64,000 bases of DNA from an uncultured Arachnia sp. (GCA_934636715.1 CAKUBE010000006.1:17761-81760), one strand, 5' to 3'. Positions 7,932-17,417 are shown, counted from the stretch's first letter. A program made the numbers and translations. Notes: generated from the letters alone by a model not told the origin.

Positions 7932-8480
7932 TCAGTCCTTGTTGCGCCCGAAGAGCGCGCGGCCGACGTTCAGGATGCCCATGGCGATCATGCCGACGGC
8001 GAGGAACCACCACAGGAACACCGCGCCCATGAGCGGGCTGCTGATGAGCGTGAAGCCGGCGATGATCGAGATCAGGGCGAACAGGATGGTGAGGCCCTTG
8101 GACTCGGACTGACCGAGCGAGAAGAGCGCGACGAAACCCTCGACGACCCACAGGGCGCCCATCATGATGACCAGGAAGACGGCGAGGAACGCCGCCGACT
8201 GCTGCAACTGCGTGAACGCCATGATGCCGGCGCCTGCGTACAGGAGGCCGAGGAGGACGTTGCCGATGCGGCCGCCCGCACCCAGTTCCTTGGCGGTGAG
8301 GCCGCGGGCGAGGTAGATGATGCCGCCGACGATCGCCTGGAAGGCGATCACGCCGGTCAGTGCGATGGCGGTCTTCGCGGGCCAGAAGAGGATGACGAGG
8401 CCGAAGGCGATGGCGGCGAGGCCGGCGGCCAGCAGGATGGTGCGGCCGATCCTCGCGGGCGAGGCAGTGGTGGTGGACAT
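7932..8480 (-). CDS. HdeD-like (DUF308) membrane protein
   Basis: 182 residues with six hydrophobic segments in three hairpins, the DUF308 repeat pattern typical of HdeD-like proteins (AGLAAIAFGLVILFWP, GLLYAGAGIMAF, ISIIAGFTLI). The family is linked to acid or general stress in enterobacteria; in actinobacteria its role is undefined. It lies directly upstream of the SulP gene. The upstream region 8481-8639 is shared with divergent xylB. Confidence 0.85.
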   Translation of the reverse strand: MSTTTASPARIGRTILLAAGLAAIAFGLVILFWPAKTAIALTGVIAFQAIVGGIIYLARGLTAKELGAGGRIGNVLLGLLYAGAGIMAFTQLQQSAAFLAVFLVIMMGALWVVEGFVALFSLGQSESKGLTILFALISIIAGFTLISSPLMGAVFLWWFLAVGMIAMGILNVGRALFGRNKD

Positions 8481-8639
8481 GTGTGGGCCTCCAGAAGGGG
8501 AAGGGCGACTCTTGGCACGAACTCTATTCCTCTCCCGCCCGCTTGGGGAGAGGAGCGTGCCGCGAGTCGAGGGTATCCACCTGTTCGGGTGGACGATGAT
8601 TTACTCTTGTCATGCAACAAAATAAGTAAGGAGAGCGTC

Positions 8640-10067
8640 ATGGCGCTGGTGGCAGGTATCGACTCCTCGACGCAGTCGTGCAAGGTGATCGTGGTCGACG
8701 GCGAGACGGGCCGCATCGTCGGGGCGGGGCGAGCCGCGCATCCGGACGGCACGGAGGTCGCGCCGTCGGCATGGTGGGACGCGCTGCAGAAGGCGGCGGG
8801 GCAGGTCGACCTGAGCGGGGTCGCCGCCGTCGCGGTAGCTGGCCAGCAGCACGGCATGGTGTGCCTCGACGCCGACGGCGAGGTCATCCGCGACGCGCTG
8901 CTCTGGAACGACACGCGCTCCGCCGGAGCCGCGGAGGACCTCGTCGCGGAGTTCGGCGAGGGCGACCGTTCCGCGGGCACGCGGTGGTGGGCCGACGCCG
9001 TCGGCTCGGTTCCCGTGGCGTCGTATACCGTCACGAAACTGCGATGGTTGGCCGACAACGAGCCGGAGAACGCGGCACGCATCGCCGCCGTCGCGCTGCC
9101 GCACGACTGGCTCACCTGGAAAATCCTCGGCACCGGACGGCTTGAGGACCTGGTCACCGACCGGTCGGACGCCTCCGGCACCGGCTACTTCGACCCGGTC
9201 GGGAATGTCTACCGCCGCGACATCCTCGCCGCCGCGCTGCGGATCGACGACGCCGCGGCCGCCCGCATCGTGCTCCCCAGGGTCGCGGCTCCGGGTGAGA
9301 GGGTGGGGACAGGCAGGCTCGGCGACCGCGAGGTCGCCGTCGGCGCCGGGATGGGCGACAACGCGGGTTCGGCGCTCGGCATGGGGTTGGCGGCGGGCGA
9401 TGTCGTGGTCTCGATCGGCACCTCGGGCGTCGTGTGCGGGGTCACCGACGCGCCCGCGCGCGACGCCTCGGGCCTGGTCTCCGGGTTCGCCGATGCGACC
9501 GGCCGCTACCTCCCGCTGGCCTGCACGCTGAACGGAGCACGCGTCCTGGACGCCACGGCGCGGCTGTTGGGCGTCGGCCACGAGGAGCTCAGCGCGCTGG
9601 CGCTGGCCGCCGAGCCTGGAGCGGGCGGCCTCGTCCACGTCCCGTTCCTCGAGGGCGAGCGCACGCCCAACCTCCCGGAAGCGACCGGCTCGCTGCACGG
9701 CATGACGCTCGGCTCATTGACGAGGGAGAACCTCGCGCGCGCCGCGGTCGAGGGCGTCGTCTGCTCACTCATCGACGCGTTGGGCTGCCTGGAGGACGCG
9801 ACGTCCACCGCGTCCCGCGTGCTGCTCACCGGCGGCGCGGTGGCATCGCCCGCAGTCCAGGCCGTCGCTGCGGCACTCTTCCCGGTTCCCGTAGCCATGC
9901 CGACGCCGGGGGAGTACGTCGCGCGCGGCGCCGCGCGGCAGGCCGCCTGGGTGGCGTCTGGCTCGGGCGGGCCCCCGAACTGGGGCCTCGCCGTCGACGA
10001 ACTGCCCGCCTCCGGGCCGTGCCCAGAGGTCTTGGCGGCCTATCGCGCTGTGCGCCCCTGGAGCTGA
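8640..10067 (+). CDS. xylB: Xylulokinase
   Basis: 475 residues, FGGY family; phosphorylates D-xylulose to xylulose 5-phosphate. The N-terminal phosphate-binding segment is GIDSSTQSCKVIVVD. The xylulokinase signature GQQHGMV follows, then the catalytic region GAGMGDNAGSALGMG and the C-terminal adenosine motif LTGGAVASPAV. The ATG at 8640 has AAGGAGA 6 nt upstream; the frame is open well upstream, but that part is shadow of the HdeD gene. Xylose isomerase lies 1.4 kb downstream beyond a ROK regulator, forming a xylose locus. Confidence 0.95.
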   Translation: MALVAGIDSSTQSCKVIVVDGETGRIVGAGRAAHPDGTEVAPSAWWDALQKAAGQVDLSGVAAVAVAGQQHGMVCLDADGEVIRDALLWNDTRSAGAAEDLVAEFGEGDRSAGTRWWADAVGSVPVASYTVTKLRWLADNEPENAARIAAVALPHDWLTWKILGTGRLEDLVTDRSDASGTGYFDPVGNVYRRDILAAALRIDDAAAARIVLPRVAAPGERVGTGRLGDREVAVGAGMGDNAGSALGMGLAAGDVVVSIGTSGVVCGVTDAPARDASGLVSGFADATGRYLPLACTLNGARVLDATARLLGVGHEELSALALAAEPGAGGLVHVPFLEGERTPNLPEATGSLHGMTLGSLTRENLARAAVEGVVCSLIDALGCLEDATSTASRVLLTGGAVASPAVQAVAAALFPVPVAMPTPGEYVARGAARQAAWVASGSGGPPNWGLAVDELPASGPCPEVLAAYRAVRPWS

Positions 10068-10080
10068 TATCGGGGGGCAC

Positions 10081-10152
10081 GGAGTTTTGACCCGTAACCC
10101 TAAGCATCTTGCCGAATCGGGCAGGAAAGGGGGCGTTGTGCGCAAAAACTCC
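10081..10152. other. Distant inverted repeat between xylB and the ROK gene
   Basis: GGAGTTTT at 10081-10088 is complementary to AAAACTCC at 10145-10152, 56 nt apart, in the 109-bp gap between the convergent xylB and ROK regulator. It could act as a bidirectional terminator or a control site. Evidence is base pairing only. Confidence 0.3.
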
Positions 10153-10176
10153 GGATGCCTGGAGTAGCCGACGAAC

Positions 10177-11361
10177 TCAGCGGTTGAGGAGCGGCTCGAT
10201 CCATCCCGCGGGGTCCTGGATGACCCAGGTTAGGGCCGCCAGCCCCGCGCCCATCGCGGCCCGCAGCGGCGCCTGGCTCACCACCGCGATCTCGATCTCG
10301 GAGTACCCCGACCACAGCACCCGCTGGTTCAGCTCGCGGCGCAGCGGATCCTCCAGCCAGGGTGCCAGCAGCCCGAGGTGGCCGCCGAGGTTCACCGTGG
10401 TCACGTCGAGCAGGTTGAGCGCCCCGCCCAGTGCGATGCCCAGCGCCTCGGCAACCTGTTCGACGGCGTCGACGGCGCGGCCATCACCGTCGCGAAGGGC
10501 GGCGAGCACGCCGTCGATGTCGCTCCGGCCGGTGAGCCGCAGCAACGCGTGCGAGCCGACCACCGTCTCCAGGCATCCGACGGCGCCGCAGCCGCACCGC
10601 TCGCCGCGGGGATTGACGCAGACGTGGCCGAGCTCGCTCGCCCAGCCGTGGCGTCCGGTGAGGAGCTGGCCGTCGAGCGAGATCGCCGATCCGATGCCGA
10701 CCTCGCCGGTGACGTAGATGAACGACGACCCGGGCTGCTCCTGCAGGACGGTCCGGGCGGAGCAGTCGATGTCATTGGCCGCGCGGAGGGGGAGGGGGGC
10801 GCCGTCGGTCTCCGGCTGCCAATGGTCGGTGGGGTGGACGCCCTCCCAGCCGAGGTTGGGGGCGCGCAGCACCGTCCGTCCGCTGCGGTCGACGAGGCCC
10901 GGCAGGGCGAGCACCGCCCCGGCCAGGCGGCCGCCGGTGGGTGCGTCTGCGAGGGCGCGCTCGGCGAGCACGGCCAACTCCGCCATCGCCTCGGCGGGAG
11001 AGAGCTCGGTGACCCGCAGCTCGCGGTGCGCCACGGCGAGGAGGGTGCCGTTGAGGTCGACGACGGTGGCGACGATGCGCTCGACGTTCACCTCCAAGCC
11101 CAGCGCCTGCACCGTCCGGCTGCGGACCGCGAGCGGCACGGCGGGACGCCCGCGTGCTCCGCTGACGGCCGTCATCTCTTCGATCAGCTCGCCGGCGATG
11201 AGATCGTCGACGAGGCGGGAGACCGTGGATCGGGTCATGCCGAGGTGGCCGGCGATGTCGGCGCGGGATACCCGTCCGCTGAGTTCGAGGATGCGGCCCA
11301 GCACCAGGCCGAGGTTGGCTGACCGCACCGAGGACTGCGTCATGCCCGCTGGGGTCGCCAT
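10177..11361 (-). CDS. xylR: ROK-family transcriptional regulator (XylR-type)
   Basis: 394 residues. A winged HTH (about 12-70: VSRADIAGHLGMTRSTVSRL) precedes a ROK sugar-kinase-like domain. The zinc motif CGCGAVGCLE is preceded by GHVCVNP, as in NagC/Mlc/XylR repressors. The ATG at 11361 is chosen for its GGAGGA ribosome site. It lies between xylB and xylA and is divergent from xylA, so xylose-responsive repression of both is likely. The ligand is inferred from context. Confidence 0.85.
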   Translation of the reverse strand: MATPAGMTQSSVRSANLGLVLGRILELSGRVSRADIAGHLGMTRSTVSRLVDDLIAGELIEEMTAVSGARGRPAVPLAVRSRTVQALGLEVNVERIVATVVDLNGTLLAVAHRELRVTELSPAEAMAELAVLAERALADAPTGGRLAGAVLALPGLVDRSGRTVLRAPNLGWEGVHPTDHWQPETDGAPLPLRAANDIDCSARTVLQEQPGSSFIYVTGEVGIGSAISLDGQLLTGRHGWASELGHVCVNPRGERCGCGAVGCLETVVGSHALLRLTGRSDIDGVLAALRDGDGRAVDAVEQVAEALGIALGGALNLLDVTTVNLGGHLGLLAPWLEDPLRRELNQRVLWSGYSEIEIAVVSQAPLRAAMGAGLAALTWVIQDPAGWIEPLLNR

Positions 11362-11430
11362 CTCGAGTCCTCCGATCGCCGTCCAGGTCATCATGCCGCA
11401 CCCGCCCCGCAAGAGGCGGCTTGACAAGCC

Positions 11431-11455
11431 TGCCAGATAGGGTTAAGTATTGAAC
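11431..11455. promoter_or_regulatory. Candidate xylA promoter and XylR operator
   Basis: TTGACA at 11431-11436 resembles a -35 element. GTTAAGTATTGAAC at 11442-11455 is an imperfect palindrome of the type bound by ROK-family xylose repressors (GTT…AAC ends). It lies between the divergent regulator and xylA. The -10 box is unclear. Confidence 0.45.
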
Positions 11456-11506
11456 CACAACAAAACGGACGAGGTTGTCCGTCGACTCGAGATGAGGCAG
11501 ATGAAG

Positions 11507-12682
11507 ATGCGCAAGCCAGCCCCGGAAGACAAGTTCTCCTTCGGCCTGTGGACGGTGGGGTGGACGGGCACCGACCCGTTCGGCGGACCGTCGCGCCCGG
11601 CCCTCGACCCGTGGGAGTACGCCGACAAGCTCGCCGAGCTCGGCGCGTGGGGCATCACCTTCCACGACAACGACGTCTACGCGTTCGATGCGCCCGAGGA
11701 CGTTCGCAAGGCGCGCCTCGGCCAACTGCGCGACGCCGCCGCCAAGTCCGGCCTGACCATCGAGATGGTCACCACCAACACGTTCTCGCACCCCGTCTTC
11801 AAGGACGGCGGTCTGACCGCCAACGACCGCTCGGTCCGCCGCTTCGGGCTGCGCAAGGTGCTCGACGCCGTCGACGTCGCCGCCGAGTGCGGGGCGAGCA
11901 CCTTCGTCATGTGGGGCGGCCGCGAGGGCGCGGAGTACGACTCGTCCAAGGATCTGTGGGCGGCGCTGGCGCGCTACAAGGAGGGCCTCGACACCGTCGC
12001 GGGCTACATCAAGGAGCAGGGCTACGGCCTGCGGATCGGCCTCGAGCCCAAGCCGAACGAGCCGCGCGGCGACATCTTCCTTCCGACGATCGGCCACGCG
12101 CTCGGCCTGATCGCCGACCTCGACCACGGCGACATCGTCGGCCTCAACCCGGAGGTCGGCCACGAGCAGATGGCGAACCTGAACTACACGCACGGCCTCG
12201 CCCAGGCGCTGTTCAGCGACAAGCTCTTCCACATCGACCTCAACGGCCAGAAGGGCCTGAAGTACGACCAGGACCTCGCGTTCGGCCACGGCGACCTGCT
12301 GAGCGCCTTCTTCACCGTCGACCTGCTCGTCAACGGCTTCCCCTTCTCGCCGGAGGCCACCCGCTACGACGGCCCCGTCCACTTCGACTACAAGCCGTCG
12401 CGCACCGAGGGCATGCAGGGCATCTGGGACTCGGCCGCCGCGAATATGCAGACCTACCTGATGCTGGCCGACAAGGCCCGCGCCTTCCGCGCGGACGCCG
12501 AGGTGCAGGCGCTGCTGAAGGCGAACCTCGTCGATCAGCTGGCCGTCCCGACCATCGCGCCGGGGGAGTCCCTCGCGGACTTCCGGGCCGCTGACGACGG
12601 CTTCGACGCCGACGCCGCGGGCGCCCGCGAGTACCGCTTCGTCGAGCTGTACCAGGCGGCGCTGCGTCACCTGATCGGCTGA
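11507..12682 (+). CDS. xylA: Xylose isomerase
   Basis: 391 residues, the short class typical of actinobacteria; converts D-xylose to D-xylulose. Catalytic and metal-site motifs are all visible: FHDNDV (catalytic His), [40 protein letters not shown] and HFDYKPSR. The ATG at 11507 is preferred: GAGG lies 9 nt upstream and [19 protein letters not shown] aligns with known N-termini. Upstream ATGs at 11492 and 11501 are possible. No dedicated xylose transporter gene is seen nearby. Confidence 0.96.
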   Translation: MRKPAPEDKFSFGLWTVGWTGTDPFGGPSRPALDPWEYADKLAELGAWGITFHDNDVYAFDAPEDVRKARLGQLRDAAAKSGLTIEMVTTNTFSHPVFKDGGLTANDRSVRRFGLRKVLDAVDVAAECGASTFVMWGGREGAEYDSSKDLWAALARYKEGLDTVAGYIKEQGYGLRIGLEPKPNEPRGDIFLPTIGHALGLIADLDHGDIVGLNPEVGHEQMANLNYTHGLAQALFSDKLFHIDLNGQKGLKYDQDLAFGHGDLLSAFFTVDLLVNGFPFSPEATRYDGPVHFDYKPSRTEGMQGIWDSAAANMQTYLMLADKARAFRADAEVQALLKANLVDQLAVPTIAPGESLADFRAADDGFDADAAGAREYRFVELYQAALRHLIG

Positions 12683-12731
12683 CGGCGCGGGGGTTGCGGG
12701 GAAAACCCTCGGGCAAAAAAGCGCGGTCACC

Positions 12732-12762
12732 TTGCCAGGTTCCGTGCTGCCTCCACTAGGCT
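12732..12762 (+). promoter_or_regulatory. Candidate promoter of the PTS operon
   Basis: TTGCCA at 12732-12737 and TAGGCT at 12757-12762 are separated by 19 bp, giving a predicted start near 12769 and a leader of about 48 nt. The TAnnnT -10 form recurs at many genes in this window. A weak GGGTT/AACCC hairpin between xylA and this site could end xylA transcription. Confidence 0.45.
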
Positions 12763-12816
12763 CCGGCATGAGCGTTGCGCTGATGCAGCGCGCCACACGA
12801 GTGGAAGTGAGTGCCG

Positions 12817-15402
12817 ATGAGCGAGCAATCGACTGTCACCCGCACCGAGATATCCGCGCCGCTGACCGGCATCATGGTGCCGATCGACCAGGTCCCGGAT
12901 CCGGTGTTCGCCCGAAAGATGGTGGGTGACGGCTTCTCCATCGATCCCCTGAGCAACCTCCTGGTCGCGCCGGTCGCGGGTGAGGTCGTCGACCTCCAGC
13001 CGTCGCACCACGCGGTGACCCTTCGCACGGCCGACGGCCTCGAGATCCTGATGCACATCGGGCTCGACACCGTCTCGCTGCTGGGCAAGGGCTTCACCCC
13101 CAAGGTGAAGGAGGGCGCCACCGTCGCGGTCGGCGACCCCCTCATCGAGTTCGACCTCGACGCCGTGGCGCGGGAGGCCAAGAGCCTGCTCACGCAAGTC
13201 GTCATCACCAACACCGAGCGCGTCTCGAGCATCGTGCCGGCGACGGGCCTCGTCAACGCGGGGTCCGACGTCGCGGCCACCGTCGAGCTGGCCGCCGTCG
13301 AGGAGACGGCCGACGGCGCGTCCGGCGCCGACGTGACGGTCACCTCGGAGGGGCTCATCGTCCCCAACCCGACCGGCCTGCACGCCCGCCCGTCCGCGAC
13401 GCTGGTGAACCTGGCCAAGCAGTACTCCTCGGACATCCGGCTCCGCCGCGGCGACGACACGGCCAACGCCAAGTCGATCGTCTCGATCATGGGCCTCGCC
13501 GTCGGCTACGCCCAGAAGATCGTCATCACCGCGCACGGCGCCGACGCGGCCGAGGCCGTCGAGGCGATCGCCCAGGCGGTTCGCGACGGGCTCGGCGAGG
13601 ACTGCCCGCCGCCGTCGGGCACCGAGGACACCGCGCCCATGCGCGCCATCGAGGTCGAGTCCGAGCCCGAGCCGGAACCCTCCGGCCCTCGCTCGGGCGA
13701 CTGGAACCTCCTGCTCGGCGTCTCCGCGTCACCGGGTCTCGGCGTCGGCACGGTGCTGCAGCTGCGTCGCGAGGACATCGTCGTGACGGAGAACGCCTCC
13801 GATCACCACCTTGAGCGCCGGAAGCTGAACTCCGCGATCGACCGCGCTCTGCTCGATCTCTCCGCGCTGCAGCGCAAGCTGGAGCAGGACGCGTCGCCCG
13901 ACAAGGCAGCGATCTTCGCCGCGCACCAGGAGATCCTGGGCGATCCCGAACTCCTCGACATCGCCGCCAGCGCCATTGACAAGGGCAAGTCCGCCCCGTT
14001 CGCGTGGCGCGCCGCGTACACCAACTTCGCCGATCAGCTTGCCGGCCTGGCCGACGAGGTGCTCGCGGGCCGCGCGAACGACGTCCGCGACGTCGGCCAG
14101 CGCGTGCTCGAGGAGCTGACCGGACAGCGCAGCGAGAAGCCGGAGCTCGCCGAGGGCACCATCCTGATCGCCGAGGACCTCACCCCGTCGGACACGGCGC
14201 AGCTCGACCGCAGCAAGGTCGTCGGCTTCGCCACCACCGGCGGCGGCGCGTCGTCGCACGTCGCGATCATCGCCCGCTCGCTCGACATCCCCGCCGTCGC
14301 GGGCATCGAGGCGCGCGCGCTCGACATCGCCGACGGCACCCGGGTCGTCCTCGACGGCTCGAAGGGCTCGCTGCAGCTGAATCTGACGGACGACGAGATC
14401 GACGGCATCTTCGACCGTCAGAAGAAGCTCGCCGAGCGCAAGGCGCTGGAGGACTCGCACAAGGACGAGCCCGCCACGACGACCGACGGGCACCAGGTGC
14501 ACGTCGTCGCCAACATCGGCGGCGTCGAGGATGCCGAGAAGGCCATGACGAAGGGCGCGGAGGGCGTGGGCCTGCTGCGCTCCGAGTTCGTGTTCATGGG
14601 CCGCTCGACGGCGCCTACCGAGGCCGAGCAGGCCGAGGTCTACGCCGACTGCTCCCGCGCGCTCAAGCCCGGCCAGCCGCTGGTCATCCGCACGCTCGAC
14701 GTCGGCGGCGACAAGCCGCTCGACTACCTGCCGATCCCCGCGGAGGAGAACCCGTTCCTCGGCGTGCGCGGCGTGCGCGTCGGACTGGAGAAGCCGGAGG
14801 TGCTGCGCACGCAGTTGCGCGCCATCCTCGCCGCGGCCGACGCCGGGGCCGAGCTCTACGTCATGTTCCCGATGATCGCCACCATCGACGACTGGCGCCA
14901 GGCCAAGGCGATCTGGGACGACGAGCGGGCCAAGAGCGGCGTCACCGCCAAGGTGAGCGTCGGCATCATGATGGAGGTTCCCTCCGTCGCGGTGATGGCC
15001 AAGCAGTTCGCCGCAGAGGAAGGCTGCGACTTCTTCTCCGTCGGCACCAACGACCTCACCAGCTACACGCTGGCCATGGACCGGGGCCACCCGAAGCTGG
15101 CCGCGCAGGTCGACCCGTGCAACCCCGCCATCCTGACGCTGATCGGCAACGCCTGCGAGGCGCTGCACGAGCGCGGCAAGTGGCTGGGCATCTGCGGCGG
15201 CGTCGCGTCCGACCCACAGGCGGTGCCGATCCTCGTCGGCCTCGGCGTGGACGAGCTCAGCTGCTCGATCCCCGCCATCCCCGCCGTCAAGGCCGCGGTG
15301 CGGTCCTACTCGCTCGAGCAGTGCAAGGAGATGGCGGCCAAGGCCGTCCTCTGCTCGACGCCCGAAGAAGTTCGTTCCCTCGTGCCGGTGGAAGAGGTCT
15401 GA
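12817..15402 (+). CDS. PTS multiphosphoryl transfer protein (EIIA-HPr-EI fusion)
   Basis: 861 residues joining three phosphorelay proteins. EIIA of the glucose/glucoside class covers about 10-155, with active-site His80 (LMHIG) and His65. HPr covers about 170-260, with His189 in NPTGLHARPSA. Enzyme I follows from about 290, with His481 in GGGASSHVAIIA and the PEP-binding C-terminal barrel (VGTNDLTSYTLAMDR, active Cys in LGICGGVASDP). A linker rich in Glu/Pro (EPEPEP) joins HPr and EI. The ATG at 12817 has GGAAG 9 nt upstream. With the next gene it forms a complete PTS on two polypeptides. Confidence 0.95.
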   Translation: MSEQSTVTRTEISAPLTGIMVPIDQVPDPVFARKMVGDGFSIDPLSNLLVAPVAGEVVDLQPSHHAVTLRTADGLEILMHIGLDTVSLLGKGFTPKVKEGATVAVGDPLIEFDLDAVAREAKSLLTQVVITNTERVSSIVPATGLVNAGSDVAATVELAAVEETADGASGADVTVTSEGLIVPNPTGLHARPSATLVNLAKQYSSDIRLRRGDDTANAKSIVSIMGLAVGYAQKIVITAHGADAAEAVEAIAQAVRDGLGEDCPPPSGTEDTAPMRAIEVESEPEPEPSGPRSGDWNLLLGVSASPGLGVGTVLQLRREDIVVTENASDHHLERRKLNSAIDRALLDLSALQRKLEQDASPDKAAIFAAHQEILGDPELLDIAASAIDKGKSAPFAWRAAYTNFADQLAGLADEVLAGRANDVRDVGQRVLEELTGQRSEKPELAEGTILIAEDLTPSDTAQLDRSKVVGFATTGGGASSHVAIIARSLDIPAVAGIEARALDIADGTRVVLDGSKGSLQLNLTDDEIDGIFDRQKKLAERKALEDSHKDEPATTTDGHQVHVVANIGGVEDAEKAMTKGAEGVGLLRSEFVFMGRSTAPTEAEQAEVYADCSRALKPGQPLVIRTLDVGGDKPLDYLPIPAEENPFLGVRGVRVGLEKPEVLRTQLRAILAAADAGAELYVMFPMIATIDDWRQAKAIWDDERAKSGVTAKVSVGIMMEVPSVAVMAKQFAAEEGCDFFSVGTNDLTSYTLAMDRGHPKLAAQVDPCNPAILTLIGNACEALHERGKWLGICGGVASDPQAVPILVGLGVDELSCSIPAIPAVKAAVRSYSLEQCKEMAAKAVLCSTPEEVRSLVPVEEV

Positions 15403-15405
15403 GTC

Positions 15406-17196
15406 ATGAGTGCAGCAGAAGAGATCGTCGACGTCGTCGGCGGCGCGGACAACATCGTCAGCCTCACCCACTGCGCCACGCGCCTGCGCTTCCAGCTGGT
15501 CGACGCGTCGAACATCGACGTCGCGGCGGTGGAGTCCATCAAGGGCGTCATGGGTGCGGTCCCCCAGGCGGGGGAGCGGTTCCAGATCATCATGGGCGGC
15601 GCCGTCCAGACCTACTACGAGCAGATCAACGCACTGCCCGTCATGCAGGGCAAGCGCGCGCTCACCGACGAGGAGATCAAGGCGGCGGCCCGGGCCGGCG
15701 GCGTGCGCGGCAAGTTCGCGTGGGTCGACTCGTTCTTCGAGTTCCTCTCCGACTCGTTCCGTCCCATCCTCGGCGCGCTGCTCGGCGCCTCGCTGTTCAT
15801 CACGTTCATGGCGCTGATGTCGTCGCTGAACATCATCGGCAACTGGGCCGATCCGCGCACCGAGCTCGCGCCCGGCTGGCAGTTCGTCAACCTGATGTGG
15901 CAGTCGGTGTTCGTGTTCCTGCCGCTGATGGTGGCGTACAACGCGAGCAAGAAGGTCGGCGCCGATCCCTGGGTCGGCTTCGCGATCATGGCCCTGGTCA
16001 TGCTGCCCGGCTACACGGCCCTCCACAGCCACCCGGACGTCTACGTGCGCACGGTCGCGGGCAGCGACATGAACATGATCGACATCTTCGGAGTGCCGCT
16101 GACGCTGTTCACGTACAACTCGCAGGTGTTCCCGCCGTTGCTGATGGCCGGCGTGATCGGGCCGCTGTACAAGCTGCTGAAGAAGCTCATCCCGGAGAAC
16201 CTGCAGCTGATCTTCGTGCCGTTCCTCGCCATGCTGATCATGCTGCCGCTGACGGCCTTCCTGATCGGCCCGATCGGCGTCTACGTCGGCGCGTGGCTGG
16301 GCGGCGTGCTCGGCGCGATCAACAGCTTCAACCCGCTGATCTTCGCGCTCATCATCCCGATGATCTACCCGTTCATGGTGCCGCTCGGACTGCATTGGCC
16401 GCTGAACGCCGTCATGCTGGCCAACATCTCGACGCTGGGCTACGACTTCATCCAGGGCCCCATGGGCGCGTGGAACTTCGCGTGCTTCGGCGCCACCGCC
16501 GGTGTGCTGGTGCTCGCCATGCGCGACAAGGAGGTCCAGATGCGGCAGACGGCGACGGGCGCGCTTGCGGCCGGCCTGTTGGGCGGCATCTCCGAACCGT
16601 CGCTCTACGGCATCCACCTGCGATTCAAGAAGATCTACCCGCGCATGCTCGCCGGCTGTGTCGTCGGTGGCCTGACGATCGGCATCGGCGGCATGCTCGC
16701 CGGCGGCGGCGTCACCACGAACGCGTTCGTGTTCACCTCGCTGCTGACCATCCCCGCGTTCTCGAACATCCCGCTCTACGCGCTGTCGGTCGGCGCGGCG
16801 TTCATCACCGCGATGATGATGGTCATCGTCTTCGACTACCGTACGCCTGAGCAGAAGGCCGCGGCCCGCCGCGCGGGCGCCGGTCTCGAGGACGCGCCGG
16901 TGGTTGAGACCAAGGTCATCGTCGTCGGCGATGTCGAGACCAACCAGGCGAAGCAGTGGGTGGCCGCGCTCGGCGGCGAGGCGAACATCGCCTCGGTCGC
17001 GCCGATCGCCGAGACCCGCGTCCGGGTGGAGGTCAAGAACTCCTCCGCGGTCGACGCCGAAGCCCTGCGCCGTGCAGGGCTGGCGGGCGCCGTCGAGGTG
17101 TCGCCGGGGGTCTGGCACCTGGTGGCAGGCCTCGAGGCGGAGCAGTATGCGGAGGGCATGCGCCGAAGGCTCGCCTCCGTCGCCGCTGCGGTTTAG
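15406..17196 (+). CDS. PTS EIIBC permease, glucoside/sucrose class, with extra degenerate IIB
   Basis: 596 residues. An N-terminal IIB domain has its phospho-Cys at residue 23 (HCATRLRF). The IIC membrane domain (about 105-470) has the conserved GISEPSLYGIHLRFKK loop of the β-glucoside/sucrose/trehalose family. About residues 510-590 then form a second IIB-like fold (ETRVRVEV) in which the Cys position is Ala, so it cannot carry phosphate. The gene begins 3 bp after the EIIA-HPr-EI stop. The sugar is unknown; proximity to xyl genes does not prove xylose uptake. Confidence 0.92.
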   Translation: MSAAEEIVDVVGGADNIVSLTHCATRLRFQLVDASNIDVAAVESIKGVMGAVPQAGERFQIIMGGAVQTYYEQINALPVMQGKRALTDEEIKAAARAGGVRGKFAWVDSFFEFLSDSFRPILGALLGASLFITFMALMSSLNIIGNWADPRTELAPGWQFVNLMWQSVFVFLPLMVAYNASKKVGADPWVGFAIMALVMLPGYTALHSHPDVYVRTVAGSDMNMIDIFGVPLTLFTYNSQVFPPLLMAGVIGPLYKLLKKLIPENLQLIFVPFLAMLIMLPLTAFLIGPIGVYVGAWLGGVLGAINSFNPLIFALIIPMIYPFMVPLGLHWPLNAVMLANISTLGYDFIQGPMGAWNFACFGATAGVLVLAMRDKEVQMRQTATGALAAGLLGGISEPSLYGIHLRFKKIYPRMLAGCVVGGLTIGIGGMLAGGGVTTNAFVFTSLLTIPAFSNIPLYALSVGAAFITAMMMVIVFDYRTPEQKAAARRAGAGLEDAPVVETKVIVVGDVETNQAKQWVAALGGEANIASVAPIAETRVRVEVKNSSAVDAEALRRAGLAGAVEVSPGVWHLVAGLEAEQYAEGMRRRLASVAAAV

Positions 17197-17210
17197 CGCT
17201 CCTTGCGCCT

Positions 17211-17407
17211 GACCGCTGGTTGAGCGTCACGCTTCTTGAGCTCTGACCGCTGGTTGGGCCTGACCGCTGGTTGAGCCGACGCGTGAGCGCCAGCGAACCG
17301 TCGTGTCGAAACCAATGAGCTGTTGATTGTCCATGGACATGATCCAGTTCATTGGTTTCGACACGAGACCCGGTCGACTTCGTCGACGTGCCTCGGCTCA
17401 ACCAGCG
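17211..17407. repeat. Composite repeat: tandem 15-mers plus large inverted repeat
   Basis: GACCGCTGGTTGRGC occurs three times (17211-17225, 17245-17259, 17262-17276). The third copy opens a nested inverted repeat: outer arms CGCTGGTTGAGCC (17265-17277) and its complement at 17395-17407; inner 17-bp arms CGTGTCGAAACCAATGA (17302-17318) and its complement at 17349-17365. It fills the gap between two convergent genes. A related half copy lies at 43568. Confidence 0.9.
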
Positions 17408-17417
17408 GTACGGCGGC

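Noticed and set aside
12683..12816. Small ORF from ATG 12768
   Set aside because: It is short, lies at the predicted transcript start and has no ribosome site or recognisable content.
13729..17118. A 1129-codon open frame antisense to the PTS genes
   Set aside because: Composition is that of a GC-rich shadow; both PTS genes on the other strand have complete motifs.
17211..17407. Insertion sequence or MITE with target duplication
   Set aside because: No transposase remnant and no flanking direct duplication was found; left as a repeat.
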